DNA of 64,000 bases, taken from contig NZ_CDCA01000046.1 in the NCBI RefSeq assembly GCF_000820185.1, forward strand, positions 1 to 64,000, in the 5' to 3' direction. Position numbers and translations under genes: made by a program. Each line of letters opens with the position of its first letter. Positions within the stretch are counted from its first letter, which is position 1. The stretch comes from Aeromonas tecta. Its GTDB lineage: Bacteria; Pseudomonadota; Gammaproteobacteria; Enterobacterales; Aeromonadaceae. Shown in pieces: positions 15,201 to 22,893 of this stretch. The notes under the pieces are model-generated. The model was not told where the DNA came from. It was given only the letters and a program-made list of their open reading frames with translations, and made no database searches.

Positions 15201-17968
15201 TGCGGGACTACTACGCCGAGCTGTTCGACGCCAAGCCCATCCCACCCAGGCAGCACGCTGCCTGGAAATTGGCCACAGCCGTCAAGGCCCAAGCTAAAGC
15301 CATCATGAACACGCGTCGCGTGTCGCTGTGCTCCCTGACTCATTCACGCCTCCCGCCTGCTCGCCGCCCTGCGGCCGCGCTCGATCTCGATAGCCAGATC
15401 GCGGCCGTCCGCTCCTACTTTGTCGGGATCCAGGGTGCCTACGATTTGGACTGGGTGCTTGACCTGCTGGAGCGGCCGATCCCTCGCGAAAACGGGGGGA
15501 CGGGGGTACAACTGCCCAAAGACCTGCGCGCTGAGCTGTTCGTGGGCTACTGCCGTCACCGCGCCCCTGACGTACTCAAGGGGGTGGCCATCACCAAAGA
15601 GGCAAACCACTGGCTATCAAGCCGTATCACCACCCTGCGCCAGGTGCAGAATGTCATCCCCGAGCCCCTCGAGCAGCTTCGCACCAAGGAGAGCCGCGAG
15701 TGCCTGGCAATCAACTATGTCGAGCGGGTCACCCGATTGCGTAATGCCGCCACCAATTTCGGCGCTGAGCAGGTGTCGCCGATCCGTTTGTGGAACATGT
15801 GCAAGCAACCGCTCGACGCCTGGGGCATGCTGCCCCGCCTGCCCAAGTTCAGAACGGCCGAGAGCCGCGACGACTTCATCGCCCACCACCTTATCCGCTG
15901 GCTCGATCCAAAATGGTGGGCTAGGCGCCTGCGCAAGATATGGGATCAATACAACGAGCATTGCGCCATCCTGCTCGGCAAGGTGCGCAAAGGCGTATCT
16001 GCCTACGTGTCCAGCCAAGGCCTGCAAGCCTTTGTCGAGCGCCAGCGAATGGCCGCCGCCTGGCTCAAGGACATGGAAGCCTATAACGCCGAAGACAACA
16101 TCACTATCAGCCTGGAGGAGGCGGTTAAAGCCTCCATCGCCAACCCCGAGAACCGCCGCCATGAACTGGTGGTGCGGGCCCGCGGCTTTTCTGATGTGGC
16201 TGACGAAATGGGGTATGTGGGCCTGTTCTTCACCTGGACCGCGCCGAGCCGCTTTCACCCCTGGAAGACGGTCAAGGCTTCCCAAGCCGGCAAGGCCGAC
16301 AGCACAACAGAGAACCCCAAGCACGACGGCTCCTCCCCCCGTGATGCGCAGCACTACATCAGCGAGCTGTGGAAGCGCTGCCGCTCTGCCCTTGACCGCA
16401 ATCTGACCCGGCGGGGGGAATTCCTGGTGGAAGACCCCATCGACTATTTCGGCTTTCGGGTGGTCGAACCCCACCACGATGGCACACCCCACTGGCACCT
16501 GCTGATCTGGGTCAAACCAGAACACCAGCACCGCCTGATCGGCATCTTGCAGCGCTACGCCCTGAGCCATGACAAAAGCGACCTGGAGCGCAAGCGCCAT
16601 CCAGACAGCAAGCAGCCCTATAGCGACATCACGCCCCGTTTTGACTGGAAGGTGATGGACAAGGAGAAGGGCGGCGCCGTGGGCTATATCGTCAAGTACA
16701 TCGCCAAGAACATCGACGGCCACCGGGTCGGCGACGAAGGCGATCTGGAGGCCGAGACTGCCGCCACCGAAGGCGCTCGCCGGGTGCGAGCCTGGGCCTC
16801 GCTCTGGGGCCTACGCCAGTTCCAGCCCTTGAAGGGCCCGCCTGTCGGGATCTGGCGTGAACTGCGCCGCCTTCCTGGCCGCCTGCAAGAGGCCAAGGGG
16901 ATCGTCGTTGCTCCTCTGGCCAGCCCCATCATGGAAGAGTGCCGGCGTTATGCCGACGCGGTGGACTGGAAGAACTTCACCCAGGCCATGGGCGGCCCCT
17001 GCTGCCGCCGTGATGAACGTCCCCTAAGCATCCACCGCACTGCCCTTGCCGAGCACTACAACCAGTACGGCGAACTGCAAACCAAGCTTGTGGGCGTGCG
17101 GGCCGCTGACGGCCTCATCCAGCAAACCCGCGTGGGGGAATGGGTGCTGCGCAAATGCGGTTCACAGGGAACCACTGAGGCCCAGGGTAGCGGGTTTTGG
17201 AGTCTAGACGAGTACAGCGAGTTAAGTGTTTGCGAGCAACGCGAGGGTCTTTCCCCCCTTGGAGCTCTGGCAACAACTGTACGCGACGATCTCGAAGGAT
17301 CTAAAGAGGATCCGTTGGGCGGTATAAATCTATTCCATTTGGGGCTAGGCGGTGAAGAAGTGGCCATGGTCCGACGCGGCTTGATTGTCAGAGCGGGGGA
17401 CCGGTCAGTTTGCATCCGGGATGGTGAGTTGAAAGTGACCGAACAGCATCCGTTCGAATCACCAAACGAGCCATCACCGTATCAAATTGAAGCCGAAGCC
17501 AGACGCCGGGAGGCAAAACGCCAGGCGGAACTCAAGGACGTGCGGGGCCTACTGGCCGAGTCAGGAGATCCAGCAGCCTGGCTGGCAAGCATGAAGGCCG
17601 CCGGCACCGAGGATGCCCTGGCGCTGCTGAATGCCCTAGGAGATGGGGATACCGAGGCAGCCCGCGTCCAGCTTAACCGGCTGCGCGATACCGTCGACCT
17701 GCGGACGTGGCCACTACCACCATTCGAACGCCGCCAGGAGGCGATCAGTAATGCCGAGTTCTTCGGGCTACCAGCTGATGGCCAGCGCTCAACTGCACGC
17801 AAACCAGATGTGCACCACCTCATTGCTGAGACGACGAGGGCGCACTTGGCCGACGTTTGTCCAGAGCATCGAGAGGTGATACTCACTCACCTGATGAGCA
17901 AAGCCGATGCCATGACCCAGGGCGGCGGCGACACCATCGCATTCGTGGCGGATCGGCTACTGGCATAA
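15200..17968 (+). CDS. Phage replication initiator, gpA type (rolling circle)
   Basis: This 922-residue HUH endonuclease has the metal-binding motif DGTPHWHLLIWV near residue 430 and the paired catalytic tyrosines in GYIVKYIAKNIDG near residue 495, as in P2 gpA. The enzyme nicks one strand at the phage origin, stays bound to the 5' end and restarts rolling-circle synthesis. The protein is longer than P2 gpA (about 760). The extra material is mainly in the last 350 residues, which include a charged helical stretch (EAEARRREAKRQAELKD). The P2 origin lies inside the A gene, so an origin here is likely but not located. Its start overlaps the preceding stop. Confidence 0.92.
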   Translation: MRDYYAELFDAKPIPPRQHAAWKLATAVKAQAKAIMNTRRVSLCSLTHSRLPPARRPAAALDLDSQIAAVRSYFVGIQGAYDLDWVLDLLERPIPRENGGTGVQLPKDLRAELFVGYCRHRAPDVLKGVAITKEANHWLSSRITTLRQVQNVIPEPLEQLRTKESRECLAINYVERVTRLRNAATNFGAEQVSPIRLWNMCKQPLDAWGMLPRLPKFRTAESRDDFIAHHLIRWLDPKWWARRLRKIWDQYNEHCAILLGKVRKGVSAYVSSQGLQAFVERQRMAAAWLKDMEAYNAEDNITISLEEAVKASIANPENRRHELVVRARGFSDVADEMGYVGLFFTWTAPSRFHPWKTVKASQAGKADSTTENPKHDGSSPRDAQHYISELWKRCRSALDRNLTRRGEFLVEDPIDYFGFRVVEPHHDGTPHWHLLIWVKPEHQHRLIGILQRYALSHDKSDLERKRHPDSKQPYSDITPRFDWKVMDKEKGGAVGYIVKYIAKNIDGHRVGDEGDLEAETAATEGARRVRAWASLWGLRQFQPLKGPPVGIWRELRRLPGRLQEAKGIVVAPLASPIMEECRRYADAVDWKNFTQAMGGPCCRRDERPLSIHRTALAEHYNQYGELQTKLVGVRAADGLIQQTRVGEWVLRKCGSQGTTEAQGSGFWSLDEYSELSVCEQREGLSPLGALATTVRDDLEGSKEDPLGGINLFHLGLGGEEVAMVRRGLIVRAGDRSVCIRDGELKVTEQHPFESPNEPSPYQIEAEARRREAKRQAELKDVRGLLAESGDPAAWLASMKAAGTEDALALLNALGDGDTEAARVQLNRLRDTVDLRTWPLPPFERRQEAISNAEFFGLPADGQRSTARKPDVHHLIAETTRAHLADVCPEHREVILTHLMSKADAMTQGGGDTIAFVADRLLA

Positions 17969-18156
17969 CTAGACCAGAAAAGTAAAGAATGTAGATCCGT
18001 GCTTACCATAAAACACGTTATGCACACTTCAAAGTCGGGAACCCAATAACAAAAACCAATTCGTTTTGGTATGGGATGCCAACGTAGTCAAATCGCGATT
18101 ATGTGACCAGTGGCGTCATTTGGGTTTTTTTTGTGAAAATTGCATTATTTGGGTGC
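17969..18156. other. AT-rich gap after gpA
   Basis: The base composition drops sharply after the gpA stop, marking the left edge of the cargo block. No gene is supported here. The stretch leads into the promoter of the small genes at 18211-18670. Confidence 0.45.
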
Positions 18157-18173
18157 ACTATACTAAGTATAGT
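18157..18173. promoter_or_regulatory. Operator-like palindrome over a -10 box
   Basis: A perfect 17-base palindrome, ACTATACT-A-AGTATAGT, contains TATACT, a good -10 hexamer. It lies 38 bases before the start of the 18211 gene. A regulator bound here would block that promoter. I do not recognise the regulator. It does not fit the LexA pattern. Confidence 0.5.
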
Positions 18174-18210
18174 TTGTATGGATATATTTTCTGTTAGGGG
18201 GTTGATGCGT

Positions 18211-18516
18211 ATGGGTTTTTTTAATTTATCAAAAGCATTTGATGAAGTTAAGGATGCTTTTGGTGCCAAAGAGACGGCGATAGCCGGAGCTAAATTACTA
18301 GGCAAGGGAGTAGTTAATGTAGCTCAGTATGCGACGACAACGGGTCTTGACACCATGCTGAAATCTTCGAGTGAAAAGATTCTAAATAAAGCTGATGCTA
18401 CCGAAGAACAGCGAATGAGAGCCATAGAAATCGGAGAGCGGGCTAGCAGTCGCATTGCCGCCCGTCAAGAAAAAGAGCGTCTCGAGCGAGAATCTAAATC
18501 GTCTACGTCTAAATAA
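18211..18516 (+). CDS. Small cargo protein, 101 aa, unknown function
   Basis: ATG 18211 has AGGGGG 9 bases upstream, and ATG 18205 is too close to it. The protein begins MGFFNLSKAFDEVKDAFG, has a small Ala/Gly-rich middle (IAGAKLLGKGVVNVAQYA) and a highly charged helical tail (RQEKERLERESKSS). There is no signal peptide. The AT-rich coding sequence differs from the phage core genes, as expected of a transferred accessory gene. It forms a unit with the zinc-ribbon gene 22 bases downstream. Confidence 0.6.
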   Translation: MGFFNLSKAFDEVKDAFGAKETAIAGAKLLGKGVVNVAQYATTTGLDTMLKSSSEKILNKADATEEQRMRAIEIGERASSRIAARQEKERLERESKSSTSK

Positions 18517-18538
18517 CCTACTAGAGGTATGGTAAGTA

Positions 18539-18670
18539 ATGTCAGTTGTATATCGAGCTAAGTGTTCAGATTGTAAGTATGAGTGGACTAGCAGAGCTGG
18601 GTTTGGTACTCCAGATTATTGTCCTAAATGCAGAAGTAAACATATCAGCTCATCGCCAATAAAGCGGTAA
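18539..18670 (+). CDS. Tiny zinc-ribbon protein, 43 aa
   Basis: The frame from ATG 18539 encodes a 43-residue protein with two knuckles, AKCSDCKY (Cys9, Cys12) and DYCPKCRS (Cys28, Cys31). This is a minimal CxxC-x15-CxxC zinc ribbon of the kind found in rubredoxin-like or FmdB-like small proteins. AGAGG and GGTAAG lie upstream. The tail SSPIKR is basic. It follows the 101-residue gene closely and precedes a terminator, so both are probably one transcript. The function is unknown. Confidence 0.6.
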   Translation: MSVVYRAKCSDCKYEWTSRAGFGTPDYCPKCRSKHISSSPIKR

Positions 18671-18764
18671 CTTAGGAGCTGCGATCATGACCATAAGCTA
18701 CGCAATGGTTCAGCATTACTGAGATAATCGATACAGTTTTCTGGTATCCATTATCACTGAGCAT

Positions 18765-18798
18765 AAGGGGTATTACATTAAATTGATGCCCCTTTTTT
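18765..18798 (+). terminator. Terminator of the small cargo unit
   Basis: AAGGGGTAT pairs with ATGCCCCTT across a 14-base AT-rich loop and is followed by TTTTTT, ending the 18211-18670 unit. Confidence 0.65.
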
Positions 18799-19109
18799 CT
18801 ACCTATTATCCTGTAAGATGTCTTGTTTTGCAGGGCAGTATTTTCCATTGTACTCCGCACGAACTCTTATATCAGAGATATCCACCTTGGAAGCCATAAC
18901 TCGCTCCCCATGTCGGTCAGTTCCTTTCCAGCACTAGCCTGGTATTTGGAGTCTACTGATGCGCTATGGCCTATCAGAGCAAGTCTTGGCAATTCAGTCC
19001 AAAAAGCAGATAAGAATCTTTCGCAAACTCGAGCCCTAGGGCTCGACCGACAAGGGATCAGAACTGAGCGTAGTTGTAACGAGACTGGTGATTGACCTGA
19101 GGGAGCTTA
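18799..19109. other. Stretch without a supported gene
   Basis: A 90-codon open frame crosses this region but lacks a ribosome site and recognisable protein features. It may be remnant DNA between two accessory units. I see no RNA gene. Confidence 0.35.
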
Positions 19110-19132
19110 AAGTGGGACCAATAGCCCCACTT
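19110..19132 (-). terminator. Terminator of the leftward zinc-ribbon gene
   Basis: AAGTGGG pairs with CCCACTT across a 9-base loop, 20 bases after the stop of the gene at 19152. The U-tract is short. Confidence 0.5.
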
Positions 19133-19151
19133 GAATTAAATTAGTTAATCA

Positions 19152-19295
19152 CTAGCGACACTTCTTGCACTGACTTTGCTTTGTTACCGCGTCACTTTGA
19201 GTCCGCAGACCAAACAGGGTCAAAAGCTCTTGCGCCGTTTTTGCTACAGTCCCGCATTGAGGACAAGTGTGAGGTAGCTTAATTGTGCCACTCAT
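19152..19295 (-). CDS. Tiny zinc-ribbon protein, 47 aa, leftward
   Basis: The minus-strand frame starts with ATG after GGGAG at normal spacing and encodes MSGTIKLPHTCPQCGTVAKT, then ELLTLFGLR and a C-terminal SQCKKCR. The Cys pairs at CPQC and CKKC form a likely zinc ribbon. The second half of the protein is short, and the last Cys is almost at the end. It is the second tiny zinc-ribbon gene in this block but differs from the 18539 protein in sequence and strand. The function is unknown. DNA or RNA binding is possible. Confidence 0.6.
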   Translation of the reverse strand: MSGTIKLPHTCPQCGTVAKTAQELLTLFGLRTQSDAVTKQSQCKKCR

Positions 19296-19676
19296 AAAAA
19301 ACTCCCTATGACGATTTGTTTAAAATTCAGCCAAGACCACTGGTAGTGGCGCGGCTTGAGTGCCCAAATACAGGACATTGCCAAATATACCCAAATGGAC
19401 CTATAAAAGCGACAAAGACTGGATCCCAATTTCGCAGGATATAGCCCTAAAGCCCCTCAGAAGTGCCCCCTGCTGGATAAATAGTTAGGAGGCAGCTATA
19501 TCCTTACGGAATGGTCGTTTAACAGAACCTGCAAAAAATTCATGACTAGCAAAGTCTGTCACCCTCTTATGCTGGCCGGTAAGTAAAGCGCAGCAGAGCT
19601 CATGTTTTCATTGATTTTAAAGCCCATACGGTGCAAAAATACTCAAATGAGTATTATTGGTGACTCTTGAGGATCT
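19296..19676. other. Promoter region of the lipoprotein gene, otherwise empty
   Basis: No coding frame is supported. The end nearest the lipoprotein gene has an 18-base palindrome (AATACTCA-AA-TGAGTATT, 19638-19655) with TATTAT at its right edge, an operator-like arrangement 22 bases from the start codon. Confidence 0.45.
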
Positions 19677-20210
19677 ATGAAAAACATTGTCTTGCTGATG
19701 GCATCCCTTGCATTGGGCGCATGTTCACAAACTCCACATAGCGATGCGAATGTGAAGTCATTTGTTGCGAAACCAGGAACATCAACCCCTCTGGATATGA
19801 GCAAATGGGAAGAGAAACGTAGCGGGCTGATTCCTGCCAGAAATGGCAATGTCATCTCCGCGAAGTTTTTTAATACGTACCCTGTCCCGGTCACCATCAG
19901 TCGATTCGAGTTCCCTGCAACAGAACATGTGGCATGTGCCATCAAGTCAAATGCACAGATCGTTGTACAGCCATACACCATCACTGACATTGACTTGATT
20001 GATGCCGCGACTCTGGCGGAGTGCCACCCAGATTTAGTGACTCACAAAGGGGCTAAGTTCATTGGAGTTCCCAATGACCATGATTATGCAGAATCCACTC
20101 GCACAACGGGTGTCATGCTGCAATTTGATGAAAAAGTCTATAAAACGACAGGTACCAGTACCATGTCATACCCACTTGTCTTTGATACTCGCAACATGTC
20201 ATATAATTAA
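19677..20210 (+). CDS. Phage-carried lipoprotein, 177 aa
   Basis: A type II signal peptide ends in lipobox LGAC with Cys16 followed by Ser. The mature protein is about 160 residues of mixed, probably beta-rich sequence without membrane segments. GAGG precedes the ATG. It stands alone between an operator-like palindrome and a terminator, the typical form of a lysogenic-conversion gene expressed from the prophage. An envelope role such as superinfection exclusion or serum resistance is possible. I do not recognise the family. Confidence 0.7.
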   Translation: MKNIVLLMASLALGACSQTPHSDANVKSFVAKPGTSTPLDMSKWEEKRSGLIPARNGNVISAKFFNTYPVPVTISRFEFPATEHVACAIKSNAQIVVQPYTITDIDLIDAATLAECHPDLVTHKGAKFIGVPNDHDYAESTRTTGVMLQFDEKVYKTTGTSTMSYPLVFDTRNMSYN

Positions 20211-20218
20211 AAAATCAA

Positions 20219-20243
20219 TAAGGGGCGCATTATGCGCCCCTTA
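20219..20243. terminator. Bidirectional terminator
   Basis: A 12-base inverted repeat (TAAGGGGCGCAT and its complement around one base) lies between the lipoprotein stop and the stop of the leftward Ogr-like gene. Confidence 0.8.
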
Positions 20244-20244
20244 T

Positions 20245-20499
20245 TCATTGCCCCAGGTTGAGTTCCCGCTGCAGGGCCTGTCGCCCCTCTTGGCTCAGCG
20301 AGTTGATAAGGCTCAATGCCAACTGGCTGGTCGTACGCCCCGATGGGCTCAATGGGTGGCTGTATGACATCTGAGACACCCAGCTGTGCCCGCATTCCGC
20401 GTCCGTGCACTGGCAATACAGGTCCGAGGTATCACGGCTCAGGCGGTGCGTTTTGGTGATGCGCCCCAACTCCCCACATTCCCTACAAAATACCCGCAC
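20245..20499 (-). CDS. Ogr/Delta-like late transcription activator
   Basis: From a GTG start the protein has 84 residues and opens VRVFCRECGELGRITKTHR, followed by YCQCTDAECGHSWVSQMSY and a Pro-rich LSPSGRT. The pattern CxxC, about 20 residues, then CxxxxC, with aromatic and basic residues between, is that of the Ogr/Delta/B zinc-binding activators. In P2-group phages these activate late promoters through RNA polymerase alpha. GGGGG precedes the GTG. An upstream ATG would add 15 residues that do not fit the family. In P2, ogr lies elsewhere, so its place between gpA and the portal gene is distinctive. Its likely target is the 27563-27738 region. Confidence 0.83.
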   Translation of the reverse strand: MRVFCRECGELGRITKTHRLSRDTSDLYCQCTDAECGHSWVSQMSYSHPLSPSGRTTSQLALSLINSLSQEGRQALQRELNLGQ

Positions 20500-20544
20500 G
20501 CTACCCCCTGATACCTTTGATAAAAAGTCGTAGCATTCTACCAC

Positions 20545-21004
20545 TAGACTGTATTTTTATACAGCGCTATGGATTTTCTACGAGGATTCTATATTCAGCC
20601 GTAGTTTATGAAGCAGTGTTTATAAGCACTATCCCGCTGTGGCAGCAAATACAAATTTAGCAGTATGTGTGATTCGTTAGTTTCCGTCAGACGCATCAAT
20701 TGTTAAACGGCCATGTCGAGCATCTACAAGTAAAGCGATGTTTTCTGGTAATCACCAGCAGATACTATCCACTTGAGTTCACACACTTATAAAATCTTCC
20801 ATATATAACTACAGGTCGTATTTTTTTATTTTTTCGTCTAAAAACAACAATCCAAATATTGACAATTAACACACCATTTATTTTCTTGGTTATCAGTTGA
20901 TAATTACGTGATAGTTATCACACTATCTAGTAATTTTTAATGATTTAATTCCCGAGCAGATTCAATCACTGCTTAATAATTATATTAAACATAAGGGATA
21001 TTGT
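20545..21004. other. AT-rich region upstream of the secreted-protein gene
   Basis: These 460 bases hold no supported gene. TTGACA at 20857-20862 could be a -35 box, but no convincing -10 lies at standard distance. The AT content suggests silencing by H-NS-type proteins, as often seen for virulence cargo. Confidence 0.4.
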
Positions 21005-22219
21005 ATGAAATTCACTATTAAGAGAGTCGCCATAGCAATGCTATTGTCTTCAGCATGTGCTAATTCCTTTGCATCAACTAATTGGACTCAAGACGAAATT
21101 ATCGTGAAACCAAAGGGAGCGGATGTCTTTGGCAATGTAATTCCGAATGAGTTGTCATACAAATTTTCCTACAACGGAGATGAACTATCGGCGGTAAATA
21201 TGCTATTCAAAACCGGCGACAGTGGGTACGATGAAGATAGTATCTATAATGCCATTGTTGGCAGCCATTATTTTAAGTATGAAATGGGCGTAGATGGGAA
21301 AAAACGTCTAAAGGCCATAGTTCTGTTTAGCCAAGGACTTGATCGTGTATCAGGCACTAAAGATCAGATTGCTGAAAAATATTCGCTTAGCGCTAAAGTA
21401 AAGTCACCCACATTTCCAATGGCCGGAAAATGGATCCTTGTCGTCTCAGAAAGAGATGAACGCGGCCGCGCCTCAGTAGTTAATAAGTTTGGGATTGGCA
21501 CCAACCTTCTTATTGCTATGCAAAAAAATGTCAATGCGTCAAGGCAGCCTCTTGATGGGATTAACTTTGATGACCCCTCTATTGGTAGCCCTATCGGCGC
21601 ATTTGTTATCACTTATACCGATAAAGAAAAAACAGATTTCAAAGAGGTAAAAACATACGCTATAAATTCTACGCAGTGTTCTACATGCCCTCTACCACCA
21701 GTTCAAAAGCCGATTAAAAACTACTTATATGAACCAAAGATTAGTTATGTGTGGGATTATAAGGCCAATGGTGACTTTACTACCACCTTCAATTATATGA
21801 TGACAGATGCATTTCAAATAAATGTAGTCCCATTTTATCAACAAGAAATAAAGGTTGAAGATACAAACCCAGATTCAGGAAGAGTTGGTAGAATTATGGA
21901 GTATGCTAATAATGTCTATAATCTCTCCCATCAGGCACAGCCAACACCAATGTATGAGTATATTTTGAGGGATGAGTCACTCCCCTCCGTTATTGTAGAC
22001 GAATACTTGTTTGGCTTGTCTATGATGGGAATCGGAGTACCACAAGAGGACAGTCGAGATATTAACTTCTCCAGTATTATAAGCTCTGTTCCAGACTCAG
22101 GTGCTAATAGTGGCGATAATTTCATTACAGATTTATTGGTAAAGTATCTAGACAAGCGTTTTAATGGCCTAGGTTCTTTGGTATCACAAGCGGCCTCCTT
22201 TGGACCATCCTCAAATTAG
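21005..22219 (+). CDS. Secreted cargo protein, 404 aa, unknown function
   Basis: The signal peptide (basic MKFTIKRV, hydrophobic core, cleavage near residue 23 after SFA) is clear, and there is no lipobox and no later membrane segment. The mature part contains a CSTC motif (Cys225, Cys228), the only cysteines after the signal, likely a disulfide. It ends with LDKRFNGLGSLVSQAASFG. AAGGGATATT precedes the ATG. The gene is strongly AT-rich, unlike the phage core. I do not recognise any domain. It could be an exported toxin, an adhesin-like protein or an envelope protein. It is followed by a terminator, so it is separate from the chaperone-effector pair. Confidence 0.75.
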   Translation: MKFTIKRVAIAMLLSSACANSFASTNWTQDEIIVKPKGADVFGNVIPNELSYKFSYNGDELSAVNMLFKTGDSGYDEDSIYNAIVGSHYFKYEMGVDGKKRLKAIVLFSQGLDRVSGTKDQIAEKYSLSAKVKSPTFPMAGKWILVVSERDERGRASVVNKFGIGTNLLIAMQKNVNASRQPLDGINFDDPSIGSPIGAFVITYTDKEKTDFKEVKTYAINSTQCSTCPLPPVQKPIKNYLYEPKISYVWDYKANGDFTTTFNYMMTDAFQINVVPFYQQEIKVEDTNPDSGRVGRIMEYANNVYNLSHQAQPTPMYEYILRDESLPSVIVDEYLFGLSMMGIGVPQEDSRDINFSSIISSVPDSGANSGDNFITDLLVKYLDKRFNGLGSLVSQAASFGPSSN

Positions 22220-22230
22220 TTATTAGCCTC

Positions 22231-22255
22231 AATGGGTATCTCAATAGATACCCAT
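22231..22255 (+). terminator. Terminator of the secreted-protein gene
   Basis: AATGGGTATCT and AGATACCCATT pair around CAAT, followed by TTATT, 11 bases after the stop. Confidence 0.8.
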
Positions 22256-22408
22256 TTTATTACCAAATCAACCAATAACAAATGAAAACTCCAGAAAATT
22301 AAAAGCACTCTTTCTTAATGACTATACATGATAAAAAAACGACCATAGATAGTAGTTTCCCTCACACATATGGTTTTCAATACATCCACATTTAAAAAAA
22401 GGTATCAC

Positions 22409-22882
22409 ATGATGGAAGACCTTCAATATATACTCAATGATTTTTCAGAAAATTATAACCTACCTCTCCTACAGCTTAATGAGAACGGATGTTGCCAGCT
22501 ACTGGTAGAAGATAAATTAATTATCTCTTTCATAGCTCACTCTTATCCCGATAAACTAGAGAAAAACCTCATGCTGGCTGCTAATATTGGTTTTTTAGAA
22601 ACTGATGTGACGCTCCGTCAGAACACCTTGGAACTGCTCGCAAGCGCAAATTATGCATCTGTTGCGACTCAAGGTCATATTCTTGCATTAGCCCCTGATG
22701 ACCGACAAATTATACTATTTGGACTCCGCTCATTATCTCAACTAACACTCATTGATTTGAGTGATTGGCTTTTAAGTATCACACAGATCGCCCTCACCTG
22801 GCAGACTAAACTAGCCATTTTTTCTGCTCAGAGAACTTTAGATAATAATATCTCTTCCCCAAGAGATGCAATTCGTATTTAG
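22409..22882 (+). CDS. Type III secretion chaperone, CesT/Tir-chaperone family
   Basis: The 157-residue acidic protein follows the class I chaperone pattern: DFSENYNLPLLQLNENGCCQL at the N-terminus (written here as FSENYNLP and LNENGCC), then a strand ending in IISF, LMLAANIG, the central LLASAN, a strand pair around LALAPDD, and a C-terminal helix LLSITQIALTWQTKLA. Such proteins dimerise and hold the N-terminal part of one effector in a secretion-ready state in the cytoplasm. The start at 22409 follows AAAGGTATCAC. The adjacent downstream gene, 11 bases away, is the natural partner. The long AT-rich coding sequence marks it as acquired cargo. Confidence 0.85.
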   Translation: MMEDLQYILNDFSENYNLPLLQLNENGCCQLLVEDKLIISFIAHSYPDKLEKNLMLAANIGFLETDVTLRQNTLELLASANYASVATQGHILALAPDDRQIILFGLRSLSQLTLIDLSDWLLSITQIALTWQTKLAIFSAQRTLDNNISSPRDAIRI

Positions 22883-22893
22883 AAGGAACTAAA

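Noticed and set aside
18823-19095. 90-codon frame in the cargo block
   Set aside because: No ribosome site, no domain, Ser/Arg-rich random-looking product, and it crosses a region that looks like spacer DNA.
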